Origin: CAZFAT01 sp964517075
GTDB lineage: Bacteria > Acidobacteriota > Vicinamibacteria > Vicinamibacterales > SCN-69-37
Length of the DNA: 5,687 nucleotides
Reading direction: 5' to 3'
Assembly: GCA_964517075.1 (NCBI GenBank)
Contig: CAZFAT010000303.1
Location: 1 to 5,687 of the forward strand
The notes beneath the pieces are model-generated. The model made no database searches and was not told the origin of the DNA. It saw nothing but the letters and a program-made list of their open reading frames with translations. The position numbers and the translations under genes are program-made. This document shows positions 1 to 5,516 of the stretch, piece after piece. Position 1 is the stretch's first letter. Each line of letters starts with the position of its first letter.

Positions 1-2
1 GG

Positions 3-1070
3 CACAGCGACGATGGCCGTCCGCTGGCGCTGGCGGTGCGCGGACGGAACGTCCTGATCGCAGGTGATGCGAAGTCGGGCAAGTCCTGGGTCACGGGCCT
101 GCTCTGTGAGCAACTGATCCTCTATGGCTATAGCCTCTGCGTTCTCGATCCAGAAGGCGACTACCTCTCGCTCGAAGCGCTGCCAGGCGTGGTCGTCTTC
201 GGGGGCGCGGATCCGCTGCCGCGCTCTCGGGACCTGATCCGCGCCCTGCGTCATGCCGACGTCAGCGTGGTGGTCGATTTGTCGCACGTATCGCACGCCG
301 AAAAGGCCGCGTACATGAACAACGTCCTGCCGATGCTCGCGGTCCTCAGGCGCCGCACGGGCCTGCCGCACCGCATCGTCGTCGACGAAGCGCACTACTT
401 CCTCAGCAGAGGGCACGGGGCCGGTCTGCTGGATCTCGATCTCAACGGGTACACCCTCGTCTCGTACCGCGCCTCGCATCTGCCTCACGAGGTCCTGGCC
501 GCGTCCGAAGCCGTGGTCGTCACGCGCGAGTCGGACCCCCGGGAAGTCGAGACGCTCTTCGCGCTGTGCCAATCCTGTGCGGGCCGCCGGTCGGCCGACA
601 AGTGGAAGGCGCTCCTCGGTGGGCTGGCGATCGGCGAGGCCGTCATCCTGCCGGTCACGGAGGAGGCCGAAGGGGAAATCCGCCACATCCGGCTGAGCCC
701 ACGGCTCACACCGCATGTGCGGCACCTGGCCAAGTACATCGACGTCCCCGTCATGGCGGGTCACGCTTTCGTCTTCTGGCTGGACGGCGCGCCGACTCCG
801 CATCGCGTGCGGACGCTCCGCGACTTCGTCGACGTGATCGAGAACGCCCCGGAAGCGGCCTTCCAGGGCCATCTCCGGCGCGGTGACTTCTCGAAATGGA
901 TCGAGGAGGTCTTCGGCGATCATCCTCTGGCTGCGGGAGTTCGGGCGATCGAGCGCGAGTCCCGCGCGGGCGGGCCCGGCGCCATCGCGCAGGCCATCCG
1001 TGCGCGCTATGACTTTCTGCCACCCGCCACGGACGGCCCGAACCACGACCGCGCGGGTCGATCCGCCTGA
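3..1070 (+). CDS. P-loop ATPase (DUF87/HerA-like), 5'-truncated by the window; possible C-terminal part of a HAD-ATPase fusion
   Basis: The frame is open from base 3 to a TGA at 1068-1070. The first possible start inside the window is GTG at 36, but the 11 upstream codons (HSDDGRPLALA) read as protein and lead directly into the nucleotide-binding domain, so I treat the gene as beginning outside the window. Counting from the GTG at 36, a Walker A loop GDAKSGKS lies at residues 10-17, an LDPEGDY segment at 37-43, and a Walker B IVVDEAH at 114-120. This arrangement is typical of DUF87/HerA-type ATPases, which use ATP hydrolysis to act on DNA or other partners. The tail (about 242-326, containing HLRRGDFSKWIEEVFGD) resembles a DUF5752-like domain. 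From memory of the family, this ATPase-plus-tail arrangement also occurs behind an N-terminal HAD-IIB phosphatase domain. That would lie outside the window and cannot be verified here. The substrate is unknown. ATPase call firm, fusion tentative. Confidence 0.75.
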   Translation, partial: HSDDGRPLALAVRGRNVLIAGDAKSGKSWVTGLLCEQLILYGYSLCVLDPEGDYLSLEALPGVVVFGGADPLPRSRDLIRALRHADVSVVVDLSHVSHAEKAAYMNNVLPMLAVLRRRTGLPHRIVVDEAHYFLSRGHGAGLLDLDLNGYTLVSYRASHLPHEVLAASEAVVVTRESDPREVETLFALCQSCAGRRSADKWKALLGGLAIGEAVILPVTEEAEGEIRHIRLSPRLTPHVRHLAKYIDVPVMAGHAFVFWLDGAPTPHRVRTLRDFVDVIENAPEAAFQGHLRRGDFSKWIEEVFGDHPLAAGVRAIERESRAGGPGAIAQAIRARYDFLPPATDGPNHDRAGRSA

Positions 1071-1087
1071 ACGGCCAGCTGGTTCGA

Positions 1088-1093
1088 TAGACT
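1088..1093 (+). promoter_or_regulatory. Possible -10 element upstream of the MgtC-like gene
   Basis: TAGACT matches the TATAAT consensus at four of six positions and lies about 47 bases before the ATG at 1140, in the short gap after the ATPase gene. No convincing -35 hexamer is found 16-18 bases upstream, where the sequence is still the end of the ATPase coding region. This is a weak candidate. The membrane protein may instead be transcribed by read-through from the upstream gene. Confidence 0.2.
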
Positions 1094-1106
1094 GCCTCGG
1101 CCGGCC

Positions 1107-1123
1107 CGGCGCGTCTCGCGCCG
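1107..1123. other. Short perfect GC hairpin before the MgtC-like start
   Basis: CGGCGCG (1107-1113) and CGCGCCG (1117-1123) are perfect reverse complements separated by TCT, giving a 7-bp all-GC stem. The right arm ends 16 bases before the ATG at 1140. There is no run of T after it, so a classical intrinsic terminator is not supported. It may be an attenuating structure in the leader, a weak terminator for the ATPase gene, or a chance product of GC-rich sequence. Confidence 0.35.
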
Positions 1124-1139
1124 CCTCCGGCACGACACG

Positions 1140-2375
1140 ATGGAGTCATTACCGTTCGGCATTCTTGTCGCGGCGCTCGGCGGCCTGGCCATCGGCCTCG
1201 AGCGCCAGTGGTCGGGGCACGCCACCGGGCCGCAGGCGCACTTTGCCGGCATCCGCACCTTCACGCTCATGGGCGCCACGGCGGGGATCTCGGGCTGGCT
1301 CTGGACCAATCAGTTCGAAGCGCTTGCCACCGTGCTCCTGGCCGGGGCCGTCGGCATCGTGATCGTCGCCTACATCGCCGCCAGCCGTGTCGACATCGAT
1401 GGCACGACCGAGGTGAGCGCCGTGGTCGTGCTGGCGGCGGGTCTGCTCGCGGGCATCGGCCATCTGGCGCTCTCGAGCGGCATCATCGCGGTGACGGCGC
1501 TCGTGCTCCTCGAGAAGTCCCGCCTGCACGGGCTCGCTAGCCGCCTCGACGATGCGGACCTCAGAGCCGCCGCGCGCTTTGCCGTGATGGCCGTCGTGAT
1601 CCTCCCGCTCCTCCCGGAAGGTCCCTATGGGCCGTTGCCGGGCATCCGTCCGCGACAGCTGTGGGTCTGGGTCCTGTTCTTCTCGGCGCTCAGCTTTGCC
1701 GCCTATGTGGCGCGCCGCGCCGTGGGGGGCCGCGCCGGTTATCCGCTCGCCGGCCTGCTGGGCGGCCTGATCTCGTCCACGAGCGTGACGTGGACGTTCG
1801 CCCGCGCCAGTCGCCTGCCGCATGCCACACGCCTCGGCCTGGCCTACGGCGTCATCGCCGCCTGCACGATGCTGTACCTGCGGATGGCGATCGCCACGGC
1901 TGTCCTGCGCGTGGAACTGACCGTCGCCCTGTGGCCGTTCCTGACGCTGCCGTTTCTGATCGGCGCGGCGACCGTCATCCTGGGCACTCGCCATCTGCAG
2001 GACGAGCAGGCCGCCGCGGACGTGCCCAGGAATCCGCTGCAGGTCGTCGAAGCGCTGCAGATGGCCGCGATCTTCCAGATCGTGCTCGTGGCCATCGAGC
2101 TGGTCCGCCGGTGGGGCGGCGAGACGGGCGTCGTGGCCTCGGGGGCGGTGCTGGGCCTCACCGACGTCGACGCGCTCACGCTCTCGATGGCGCGCGACGC
2201 GGCCATACCCGTGAAAGTCGCGGCGCGGGCCCTGGCCATGGGGATCATCGCCAACACCGCCTTGAAAATCGGTATTGCCGTGGCCGTGGGCGCACCCGGA
2301 TTTCGCCGGACGGTCGCGTTGAGCCTGACCGCGATGATTGTCGCCATCCTCGGAGGATGGTGGTTGCTGGCGTGA
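1140..2375 (+). CDS. MgtC/SapB family membrane protein with DUF4010 domain
   Basis: This is a 411-residue polytopic inner-membrane protein. The N-terminus has the MgtC/SapB hallmarks: a first hydrophobic helix ending in GLAIGLERQ (residues 15-23), then GIRTFTLMGATAG (37-49), and further hydrophobic segments near 61-81, 93-110 and 112-124. The C-terminal half has DUF4010 features: GGLISSTSVTWTFARAS (208-224), RNPLQVVEALQMA (297-309), GLTDVDALTLSMA (339-351) and ANTALKIGIAVA (371-382). About ten or more membrane segments are evident, and the protein ends in a hydrophobic WWLLA. The length fits two-domain MgtC-DUF4010 proteins. MgtC proteins are linked to survival at low magnesium and to modulation of ATP synthase in pathogens, but the role of the DUF4010 type is not established. 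The ATG at 1140 was chosen because conserved sequence begins immediately after it. There is no recognisable Shine-Dalgarno sequence upstream. Family assignment firm, transport substrate unknown. Confidence 0.9.
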   Translation: MESLPFGILVAALGGLAIGLERQWSGHATGPQAHFAGIRTFTLMGATAGISGWLWTNQFEALATVLLAGAVGIVIVAYIAASRVDIDGTTEVSAVVVLAAGLLAGIGHLALSSGIIAVTALVLLEKSRLHGLASRLDDADLRAAARFAVMAVVILPLLPEGPYGPLPGIRPRQLWVWVLFFSALSFAAYVARRAVGGRAGYPLAGLLGGLISSTSVTWTFARASRLPHATRLGLAYGVIAACTMLYLRMAIATAVLRVELTVALWPFLTLPFLIGAATVILGTRHLQDEQAAADVPRNPLQVVEALQMAAIFQIVLVAIELVRRWGGETGVVASGAVLGLTDVDALTLSMARDAAIPVKVAARALAMGIIANTALKIGIAVAVGAPGFRRTVALSLTAMIVAILGGWWLLA

Positions 2376-2384
2376 ATCTGCACG

Positions 2385-2422
2385 CCAGGCCGCTCCGGAC
2401 GCTTCGTGTCGGAACGGCCTGG
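2385..2422. terminator. Long hairpin between convergent genes, probable bidirectional terminator
   Basis: CCAGGCCG (2385-2392) pairs perfectly with CGGCCTGG (2415-2422). After one C/A mismatch, TCCG (2394-2397) pairs with CGGA (2410-2413). Inside that, a G-T wobble and ACG/CGT pairing leave a three-base loop, with one bulged base. The hairpin sits 9 bases after the stop of the MgtC-like gene and 28 bases beyond the stop of the convergent hsp20 gene, where a shared terminator would be expected. There is no T-tract on either side, so it is a factor-independent terminator only in a loose sense; it could also stabilise 3' ends. Confidence 0.6.
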
Positions 2423-2450
2423 GTGGGGGAGGCGTGGCGGATCGACCGCG

Positions 2451-2894
2451 TCAGGTCACCTTCACGTCGATCGTCTGAGGCTTCGCGATCGGAGACTTCG
2501 GCAGGTGCACGTTGAGCACCCCGTCCTTGAACTCCGCCGTGAGCCGGGTCTGATCGACGTCGGTCGGCACCGAGAGGCGGCGGACGAACCTGCCGTAGCT
2601 CCGCTCGATCCGGTGGAACGTCTTGCCCTTCTCCTCCTTCTCCTGCCTCCGCTCGCCTTCAACAGCCAGGACGCCGTCTTGAACGGAAATCTTCACGTCC
2701 TCCCGCTTCACGTCAGGCAGGTCGGCCTTGACGAGATACTCAGCCTCGGTCTCCTGGACGTCAATCGCGGGCGCCCAGTCGGCGAAGCTCTCGCCGCCCT
2801 CGGGACGTGTCGAGAGAGGCTGGCCGAAGAGGCGATTCAACCGGCTCGACATGTCTTCGAGTTCACGAAAGGGATCCCATCGGGTGAGTCTCAT
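2451..2894 (-). CDS. Hsp20 / alpha-crystallin family small heat-shock protein
   Basis: This is a 147-residue cytoplasmic small heat-shock protein, an ATP-independent holdase that binds unfolding proteins as oligomers. The N-terminus MRLTRWDPFRELEDM is the usual class-A start, followed by RLNRLFG. The alpha-crystallin domain covers about residues 41-131, with YLVKADLPDVKREDVKI (53-69), GVLAVEGER (74-82), SYGRFVRRLSVP (99-110) and the conserved AEFKDGVLNVHLPK (120-133). A short tail contains IDV (142-144), an I-x-V contact motif. The frame is open further upstream to an ATG at 2948, but I chose the ATG at 2894: a GGAGG (2904-2900) lies five bases before it, and the family's conserved N-terminus begins there. 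The gene follows osmC on the same strand after 189 bases. No clear heat-shock sigma promoter is visible in that gap. Confidence 0.95.
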   Translation of the reverse strand: MRLTRWDPFRELEDMSSRLNRLFGQPLSTRPEGGESFADWAPAIDVQETEAEYLVKADLPDVKREDVKISVQDGVLAVEGERRQEKEEKGKTFHRIERSYGRFVRRLSVPTDVDQTRLTAEFKDGVLNVHLPKSPIAKPQTIDVKVT

Positions 2895-2899
2895 GATGC

Positions 2900-2904
2900 C
2901 CTCC
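2900..2904 (-). promoter_or_regulatory. Ribosome binding site deciding the hsp20 start
   Basis: Read on the minus strand, GGAGG lies five bases before the ATG at 2894. It supports that start over the longer in-frame ATG at 2948, whose extra 18 residues (MTRWRMLRRGVSRIVEGI) do not look like part of the Hsp20 family. Confidence 0.7.
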
Positions 2905-3048
2905 ACGATCCGGCTCACGCCGCGGCGCAGCATGCGCCACCGCGTCACCGATCACCATCGATGAGCAACGACCTTGCCAGCGCGCGACGCGCCGGAGACG
3001 AGCCGGGAGGGGCGGAAACGTCAGGACGATGCCGCGATGCGCGGGATA

Positions 3049-3070
3049 CTCCGCAGTCGGGAACGCGGAG
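3049..3070 (-). terminator. Possible hairpin after osmC
   Basis: CTCCGC (3049-3054) and GCGGAG (3065-3070) form a 6-bp stem with a 10-base loop. The hairpin begins 13 bases beyond the osmC stop codon on the minus strand, in the 189-base gap before hsp20. There is no T-tract and the stem is short, so this is only a weak candidate for ending osmC transcription. Confidence 0.3.
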
Positions 3071-3083
3071 CGCGGTCAGATCC

Positions 3084-3545
3084 TCAGCGGGCGTGCGAGG
3101 GCACCGCTTCAGGCTCAGCGACCACGTCGAACTGGAAGACGGTGGTGGCCCTCAGCGAGTTGGTAACGAGACACGTCTCCTTGGCGCGGACCAGCGCGCG
3201 CTCCGCGTCGGCGACGGGCGTGCCCTCGGGCACACGAAGCCGGACGTGGACTCGGAACTCGGTGAACGCCGTGCGGCCATCCGCGCGATCCAGCGTGCCC
3301 TCCACATCACACTGAAAGTGGAGGAACGGCACGCGCCTGGCCTTCGCGACGCCCCGGAACGTCAGCGCCAGGCAATCGGCCACGGCCGCGGTGAGCAGGG
3401 TTTCAGGCGACCAGAGCGTGCCCGGTCCGTCGAACTCGACGGGGGCCTCGGACCGCAGGCGCGACAGCCCGTGGCTCTCGAGCGTGATGTCCCCCTGTGG
3501 GGCCACTGACGCGCTCACGGCGTAGCGATGCGGTAGCGGATGCAT
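3084..3545 (-). CDS. OsmC/Ohr family protein (peroxide or thiol-stress protein)
   Basis: This 153-residue cytoplasmic protein has the OsmC/Ohr layout: an N-terminal beta region, then SPETLLTAAVADCLALTF (46-63) with the first conserved cysteine at 58, and a second cysteine at 125 in ERALVRAKETCLVTNSL (115-131). Paired cysteines at these positions are the reactive pair by which family members reduce organic hydroperoxides with lipoyl or other thiol donors. A conserved glutamate lies at 48 in SPETL. The C-terminus ends in a short strand, FQFDVVAE. Whether it is an Ohr, an OsmC or a YhfA-like member cannot be settled by eye; the SPETLL...CL pattern suits the broader OsmC group. The ATG at 3545 has GGAG six bases upstream on the minus strand. 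It lies between an hsp20 gene and a degraded sugar-nucleotide gene, consistent with a stress cluster. Confidence 0.9.
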   Translation of the reverse strand: MHPLPHRYAVSASVAPQGDITLESHGLSRLRSEAPVEFDGPGTLWSPETLLTAAVADCLALTFRGVAKARRVPFLHFQCDVEGTLDRADGRTAFTEFRVHVRLRVPEGTPVADAERALVRAKETCLVTNSLRATTVFQFDVVAEPEAVPSHAR

Positions 3546-3627
3546 GACTGTCTCCGGTGCAACAACCGTTCCGGCGGAGAAGAGTCCCCCGGTGCCGCCT
3601 CAGCAAGCCAAGTCCGGAGTCGCGCGC

Positions 3628-3912
3628 GCGGCCGGCCTCGGGCTTCTCCTCGAACGACGCGATCGAGGCCAGCGCGTCCTGGCTGAGTCGTGCCCTCACC
3701 GCCGGCAACACCCAGCCGAAATCTCCGGCCGGCTCGGATCCCGCCACCGTGAACAGCACGATGTCAGTCTCGCCCCGGCGAATCGCATCGGCCGCGCGGC
3801 GGAGGCCGCGTCGAAACACGACAGGGTTGGCAACGCCGTGGTCCGACGGCGTCAGGACGAGGAGGGCATCGTCGGTGCGCCAAAGTCCGCGGGCTTGCGG
3901 CAAAGTCCGCAT
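3628..3912 (-). pseudogene. Remnant of a mannose-1-phosphate guanylyltransferase-like nucleotidyltransferase
   Basis: A minus-strand frame encodes about 80 residues that read as the middle of a mannose-1-phosphate guanylyltransferase (NTP_transferase fold): ALLVLTPSDHGVANPVVF, then GLRRAADAIRRGETDIVLFTVAG, then GDFGWVLP and IASFEEKPEAG. In intact relatives these correspond to the PSDH segment, the helix and strand following it, the YGWI-like segment and the EKP segment. The N-terminal GGxGxR nucleotide-binding signature is absent: upstream of about 3876 the frame reads as unrelated Arg/Pro-rich sequence back to a TAG at 4003-4005. The sequence after EKP does not continue into the expected WN segment in any frame I checked, and the open frame then only runs antisense-free into osmC as a shadow. 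Such enzymes make GDP-mannose from mannose-1-phosphate and GTP, and without the signature loop this fragment should be inactive. The call is my reading of motifs, with no alignment. Confidence 0.65.
3881..3910. repeat. Tandem 10-base direct repeat, period 20
   Basis: CAAAGTCCGC occurs at 3881-3890 and again at 3901-3910, separated by ten bases. It lies where recognisable guanylyltransferase homology begins on the minus strand, so it may mark a rearrangement or slippage junction. Confidence 0.6.
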
Positions 3913-4008
3913 GTCCCAGGCCGCTCGCAGGCGGCGGGCTTCAGGCCGTCCGGGCGTCTGGCCGCGAGGCTCCAGCCCTCGCGGGGCACGTCCGTACTCT
4001 CCCTACGG
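3913..4008. other. Non-coding gap between the universal stress gene and the guanylyltransferase remnant
   Basis: Together with the decayed gene, this makes about 460 bases (3546-4008) without an intact gene. This part is GC-rich, has no start with family similarity on either strand, and contains the perfect palindrome at 3962-3984 plus a loosely similar GGGCTTCAGGCC stretch near 3937-3948. Loss of the missing 5' part of the guanylyltransferase gene could explain why it is non-coding. Confidence 0.5.
3962..3984. repeat. Perfect palindromic element, REP-like candidate
   Basis: CCGCGAGG (3962-3969) and CCTCGCGG (3977-3984) are perfect reverse complements around a seven-base spacer, CTCCAGC. It lies 25 bases downstream of the universal stress gene stop, so it could serve as that gene's terminator, although no T-tract follows. 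Its form (GC stem, short central motif, intergenic position) also fits the REP-like repeats scattered between genes in many GC-rich bacteria. Copy number elsewhere in the genome would decide. Confidence 0.5.
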
Positions 4009-4515
4009 TTAGTGCCGCGCGGCGGCCGTGAGCGCGTCCGGCCGCAGGAACTCGCGTTCGGGATGGCGCACGGTCAGCACGGGACACGGGGCGGCGCGCA
4101 CCAGCCGCTCCGCCACGCTGCCCATGAAGAGGTGCGCCACGGCGCCGCGGCCGTGCGTGCCGACGATGATGAGATTGATGAAGGCCTCCTTCGCGTAATC
4201 GAGAATGGCCTCCGCCGGCGTGATGCCCGTCAGGACGACCGTCCGGACGCTGAGGCGCCGCCGATCGTCTTCCGTGATCAGCCGCGCCAGCGTGTCGCGC
4301 GCCGCCGCCTGGAGGTCCTGCTGCACACCTTCCAGGACCGGCATGTGTTCGGGAAAACCCGTGAGCCCCAAGGCACGGGCGTTGATGTCATCGACGACGT
4401 GCGCCACGTGCAGTGTCGCGCCGAAGACGCGGGCCAGTTCCCGGCCGTAATCGAGCGCGACGCCGGCGGGCTCGCCGAAGTCCGTGGCCACCAGGACATG
4501 CTTCAACGCCACCAT
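4009..4515 (-). CDS. Universal stress protein, UspA family, ATP-binding type
   Basis: This is a single-domain, 168-residue Usp protein of the cytoplasm. It begins with strand KHVLVATDF (5-13), carrying the conserved aspartate D12 of the nucleotide pocket, then GVALDYGRELARVFGATLHVAHVV (18-41). Near the end, GTHGRGAVAHLFMGS (119-133) fits the G-2x-G-9x-G-S/T ATP-binding signature exactly (G119, G122, G132, S133). The domain closes with APCPVLTVR (142-150). The tail to residue 168 is slightly longer than usual. The frame is open upstream to an ATG at 4602, but I prefer the ATG at 4515 because the Usp fold starts three residues after it and the 29 extra residues do not fit the family. Neither start has a strong Shine-Dalgarno sequence. 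Proteins of this type bind ATP and promote survival during starvation, oxidative or hypoxic stress; the target is unknown. The stop is TAA. Confidence 0.93.
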   Translation of the reverse strand: MVALKHVLVATDFGEPAGVALDYGRELARVFGATLHVAHVVDDINARALGLTGFPEHMPVLEGVQQDLQAAARDTLARLITEDDRRRLSVRTVVLTGITPAEAILDYAKEAFINLIIVGTHGRGAVAHLFMGSVAERLVRAAPCPVLTVRHPEREFLRPDALTAAARH

Positions 4516-4581
4516 GGTTTGCCGCGCGCCACCGACCCCAAGCGGCCATTGGCGCGTGCCTCCTGAGGCGGAAGGGAGCAG

Positions 4582-4603
4582 GATGCGTGCCACAATACGC
4601 ATC
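4582..4603. promoter_or_regulatory. Operator-like inverted repeat in the divergent promoter region
   Basis: GATGCGT (4582-4588) and ACGCATC (4597-4603) form a perfect 7-bp inverted repeat around the AT-richer spacer GCCACAAT. It lies in the 146-base gap between the divergent uspA and FAH genes, about 59 bases before the FAH start and 67 bases before the preferred uspA start. The size (22 bases) is typical of sites bound by dimeric repressors or activators. Which regulator, if any, binds it is unknown, since no regulator gene is in the window. Confidence 0.4.
4588..4597. promoter_or_regulatory. Weak candidate -10 elements for divergent transcription
   Basis: On the + strand TGC followed by CACAAT (4588-4596) resembles an extended -10 with four of six consensus bases. 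On the minus strand TATTGT (4597-4592) also matches four of six. Both fall inside the palindrome at 4582-4603, so a bound protein would be placed to block either direction. No good -35 hexamer is evident for either, so the call is tentative. Confidence 0.22.
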
Positions 4604-4648
4604 GCACGCGCTGCCCGGCTCGATGCCCGAGCCGCCAGTGCGCTGCGG

Positions 4649-4653
4649 AAGGA
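4649..4653 (+). promoter_or_regulatory. Ribosome binding site deciding the FAH start
   Basis: AAGGA lies eight bases before the ATG at 4662. It favours this start over the longer in-frame ATG at 4413, whose extra 83 residues are Arg-rich and run antisense through the uspA gene. Confidence 0.65.
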
Positions 4654-4661
4654 TCAGGGGG

Positions 4662-5516
4662 ATGAAGCTCGTGCGGTATGGCGACCCGGGCAGCGAGAAG
4701 CCGGGCGTGCTCGATGAGGCCGGGATGATTCGCGACCTCTCGAACGTGATGCCCGACGTGGCCGGCGACGCGCTCACGCCGGCATCGCTCGATCGCCTGC
4801 GGGCGGTCGCGGTGGGGACACTCCCGTTCGTGGACGGCCAGCCGCGCCTCGGCCCCTGCGTCGGCGCCGTCGGCAAGTTCATCTGCGTGGGACTCAACTA
4901 CTCGGACCACGCGCGCGAAACCGGTAATGCGATCCCGACCGAGCCCATCCTGTTCATGAAGGCGACCTCGGCCATCACCGGTCCGAACGATGGCATCCTG
5001 ATTCCGCGCGGCTCCACCAAGACCGACTGGGAAGTCGAGCTCGGCGTCGTCATCGGCACCCGCGCGAAGTACGTCACGGAAGCCGACGCGCTGTCGCACG
5101 TGGCGGGGTACTGCCTCGTCAACGATCTGTCCGAGCGCAGCTTTCAACTCGAGGGCACGGGACAATGGGTCAAGGGCAAGAGCGCCGATACGTTTGGTCC
5201 GATTGGCCCGTGGCTGGTCACGGCTGACGAGATCGACGATCCGCAGAATCTGGACCTGTGGCTCGAAGTGGACGGCCACCGCTATCAGAACGGCAACACG
5301 AAGACGATGGTATTCGGCGTCGCGCACCTGGTGAGTTACATCAGCCGGTTCATGAGCCTGCAGCCGGGCGACATCATCTCGTCCGGCACGCCGCCGGGCG
5401 TGGGCCTCGGGCTGAAGCCGCCCGTGTTTCTGCGCGCCGGTCAGCAGGTGCGTCTGGGCATTGGCGGCCTCGGCATCCAGCAGCAAATGGTGTCGGACGA
5501 CCCGGAGGGCGCGTGA
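4662..5516 (+). CDS. Fumarylacetoacetate hydrolase (FAH) family protein, probable diketo-acid hydrolase
   Basis: This complete 284-residue cytoplasmic enzyme begins MKLVRYGDPGSEKPGVLD, the usual N-terminus of short FAH-family proteins. The catalytic core starts with KFICVGLNYSDHARE (72-86), which contains the conserved histidine 83 and glutamate 86. The metal-binding acids are E124 and E126 in DWEVELGVVIG, and D155 in VNDLSER. Further conserved segments are KGKSADTFGPIGPWLV (171-186) and the late GDIISSGTPPGVG (236-248). Family members cleave or hydrate beta-diketo acids with Mg2+ or Mn2+. This subgroup is often annotated as ureidoglycolate lyase or 2-hydroxyhepta-2,4-diene-1,7-dioate isomerase, while characterised relatives include 2,4-diketo-3-deoxy-L-fuconate hydrolase. 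The overlap with a downstream lactonase gene favours a sugar-acid pathway ending in pyruvate plus a second small acid. The exact substrate is inferred, not shown. Confidence 0.93.
   Translation: MKLVRYGDPGSEKPGVLDEAGMIRDLSNVMPDVAGDALTPASLDRLRAVAVGTLPFVDGQPRLGPCVGAVGKFICVGLNYSDHARETGNAIPTEPILFMKATSAITGPNDGILIPRGSTKTDWEVELGVVIGTRAKYVTEADALSHVAGYCLVNDLSERSFQLEGTGQWVKGKSADTFGPIGPWLVTADEIDDPQNLDLWLEVDGHRYQNGNTKTMVFGVAHLVSYISRFMSLQPGDIISSGTPPGVGLGLKPPVFLRAGQQVRLGIGGLGIQQQMVSDDPEGA

Noticed and set aside
1149..1994. Minus-strand open frame (281 codons) opposite the MgtC-like gene
   Set aside because: The composition (Gln, Arg, Asp, His-rich) is that of the reverse of a hydrophobic membrane protein; no motifs.
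2406..3509. Long plus-strand open frame (367 codons) across hsp20 and osmC
   Set aside because: It runs antisense through two clearly recognised genes and the gap between them, and has no recognisable domain.
3544..4566. Plus-strand open frame (340 codons) opposite the guanylyltransferase remnant and uspA
   Set aside because: Its sequence is Arg-rich and low in recognisable structure, while the opposite strand carries clear Usp and nucleotidyltransferase motifs.
4516..4602. N-terminal extension of the universal stress protein from the ATG at 4602
   Set aside because: The 29 extra residues do not fit the Usp family, the ATG lies inside the divergent palindrome, and no ribosome binding site precedes it.
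4413..4661. N-terminal extension of the FAH protein from the ATG at 4413
   Set aside because: The extra residues are antisense to uspA and Arg-rich; the ATG at 4662 has an AAGGA and starts the family's normal N-terminus.
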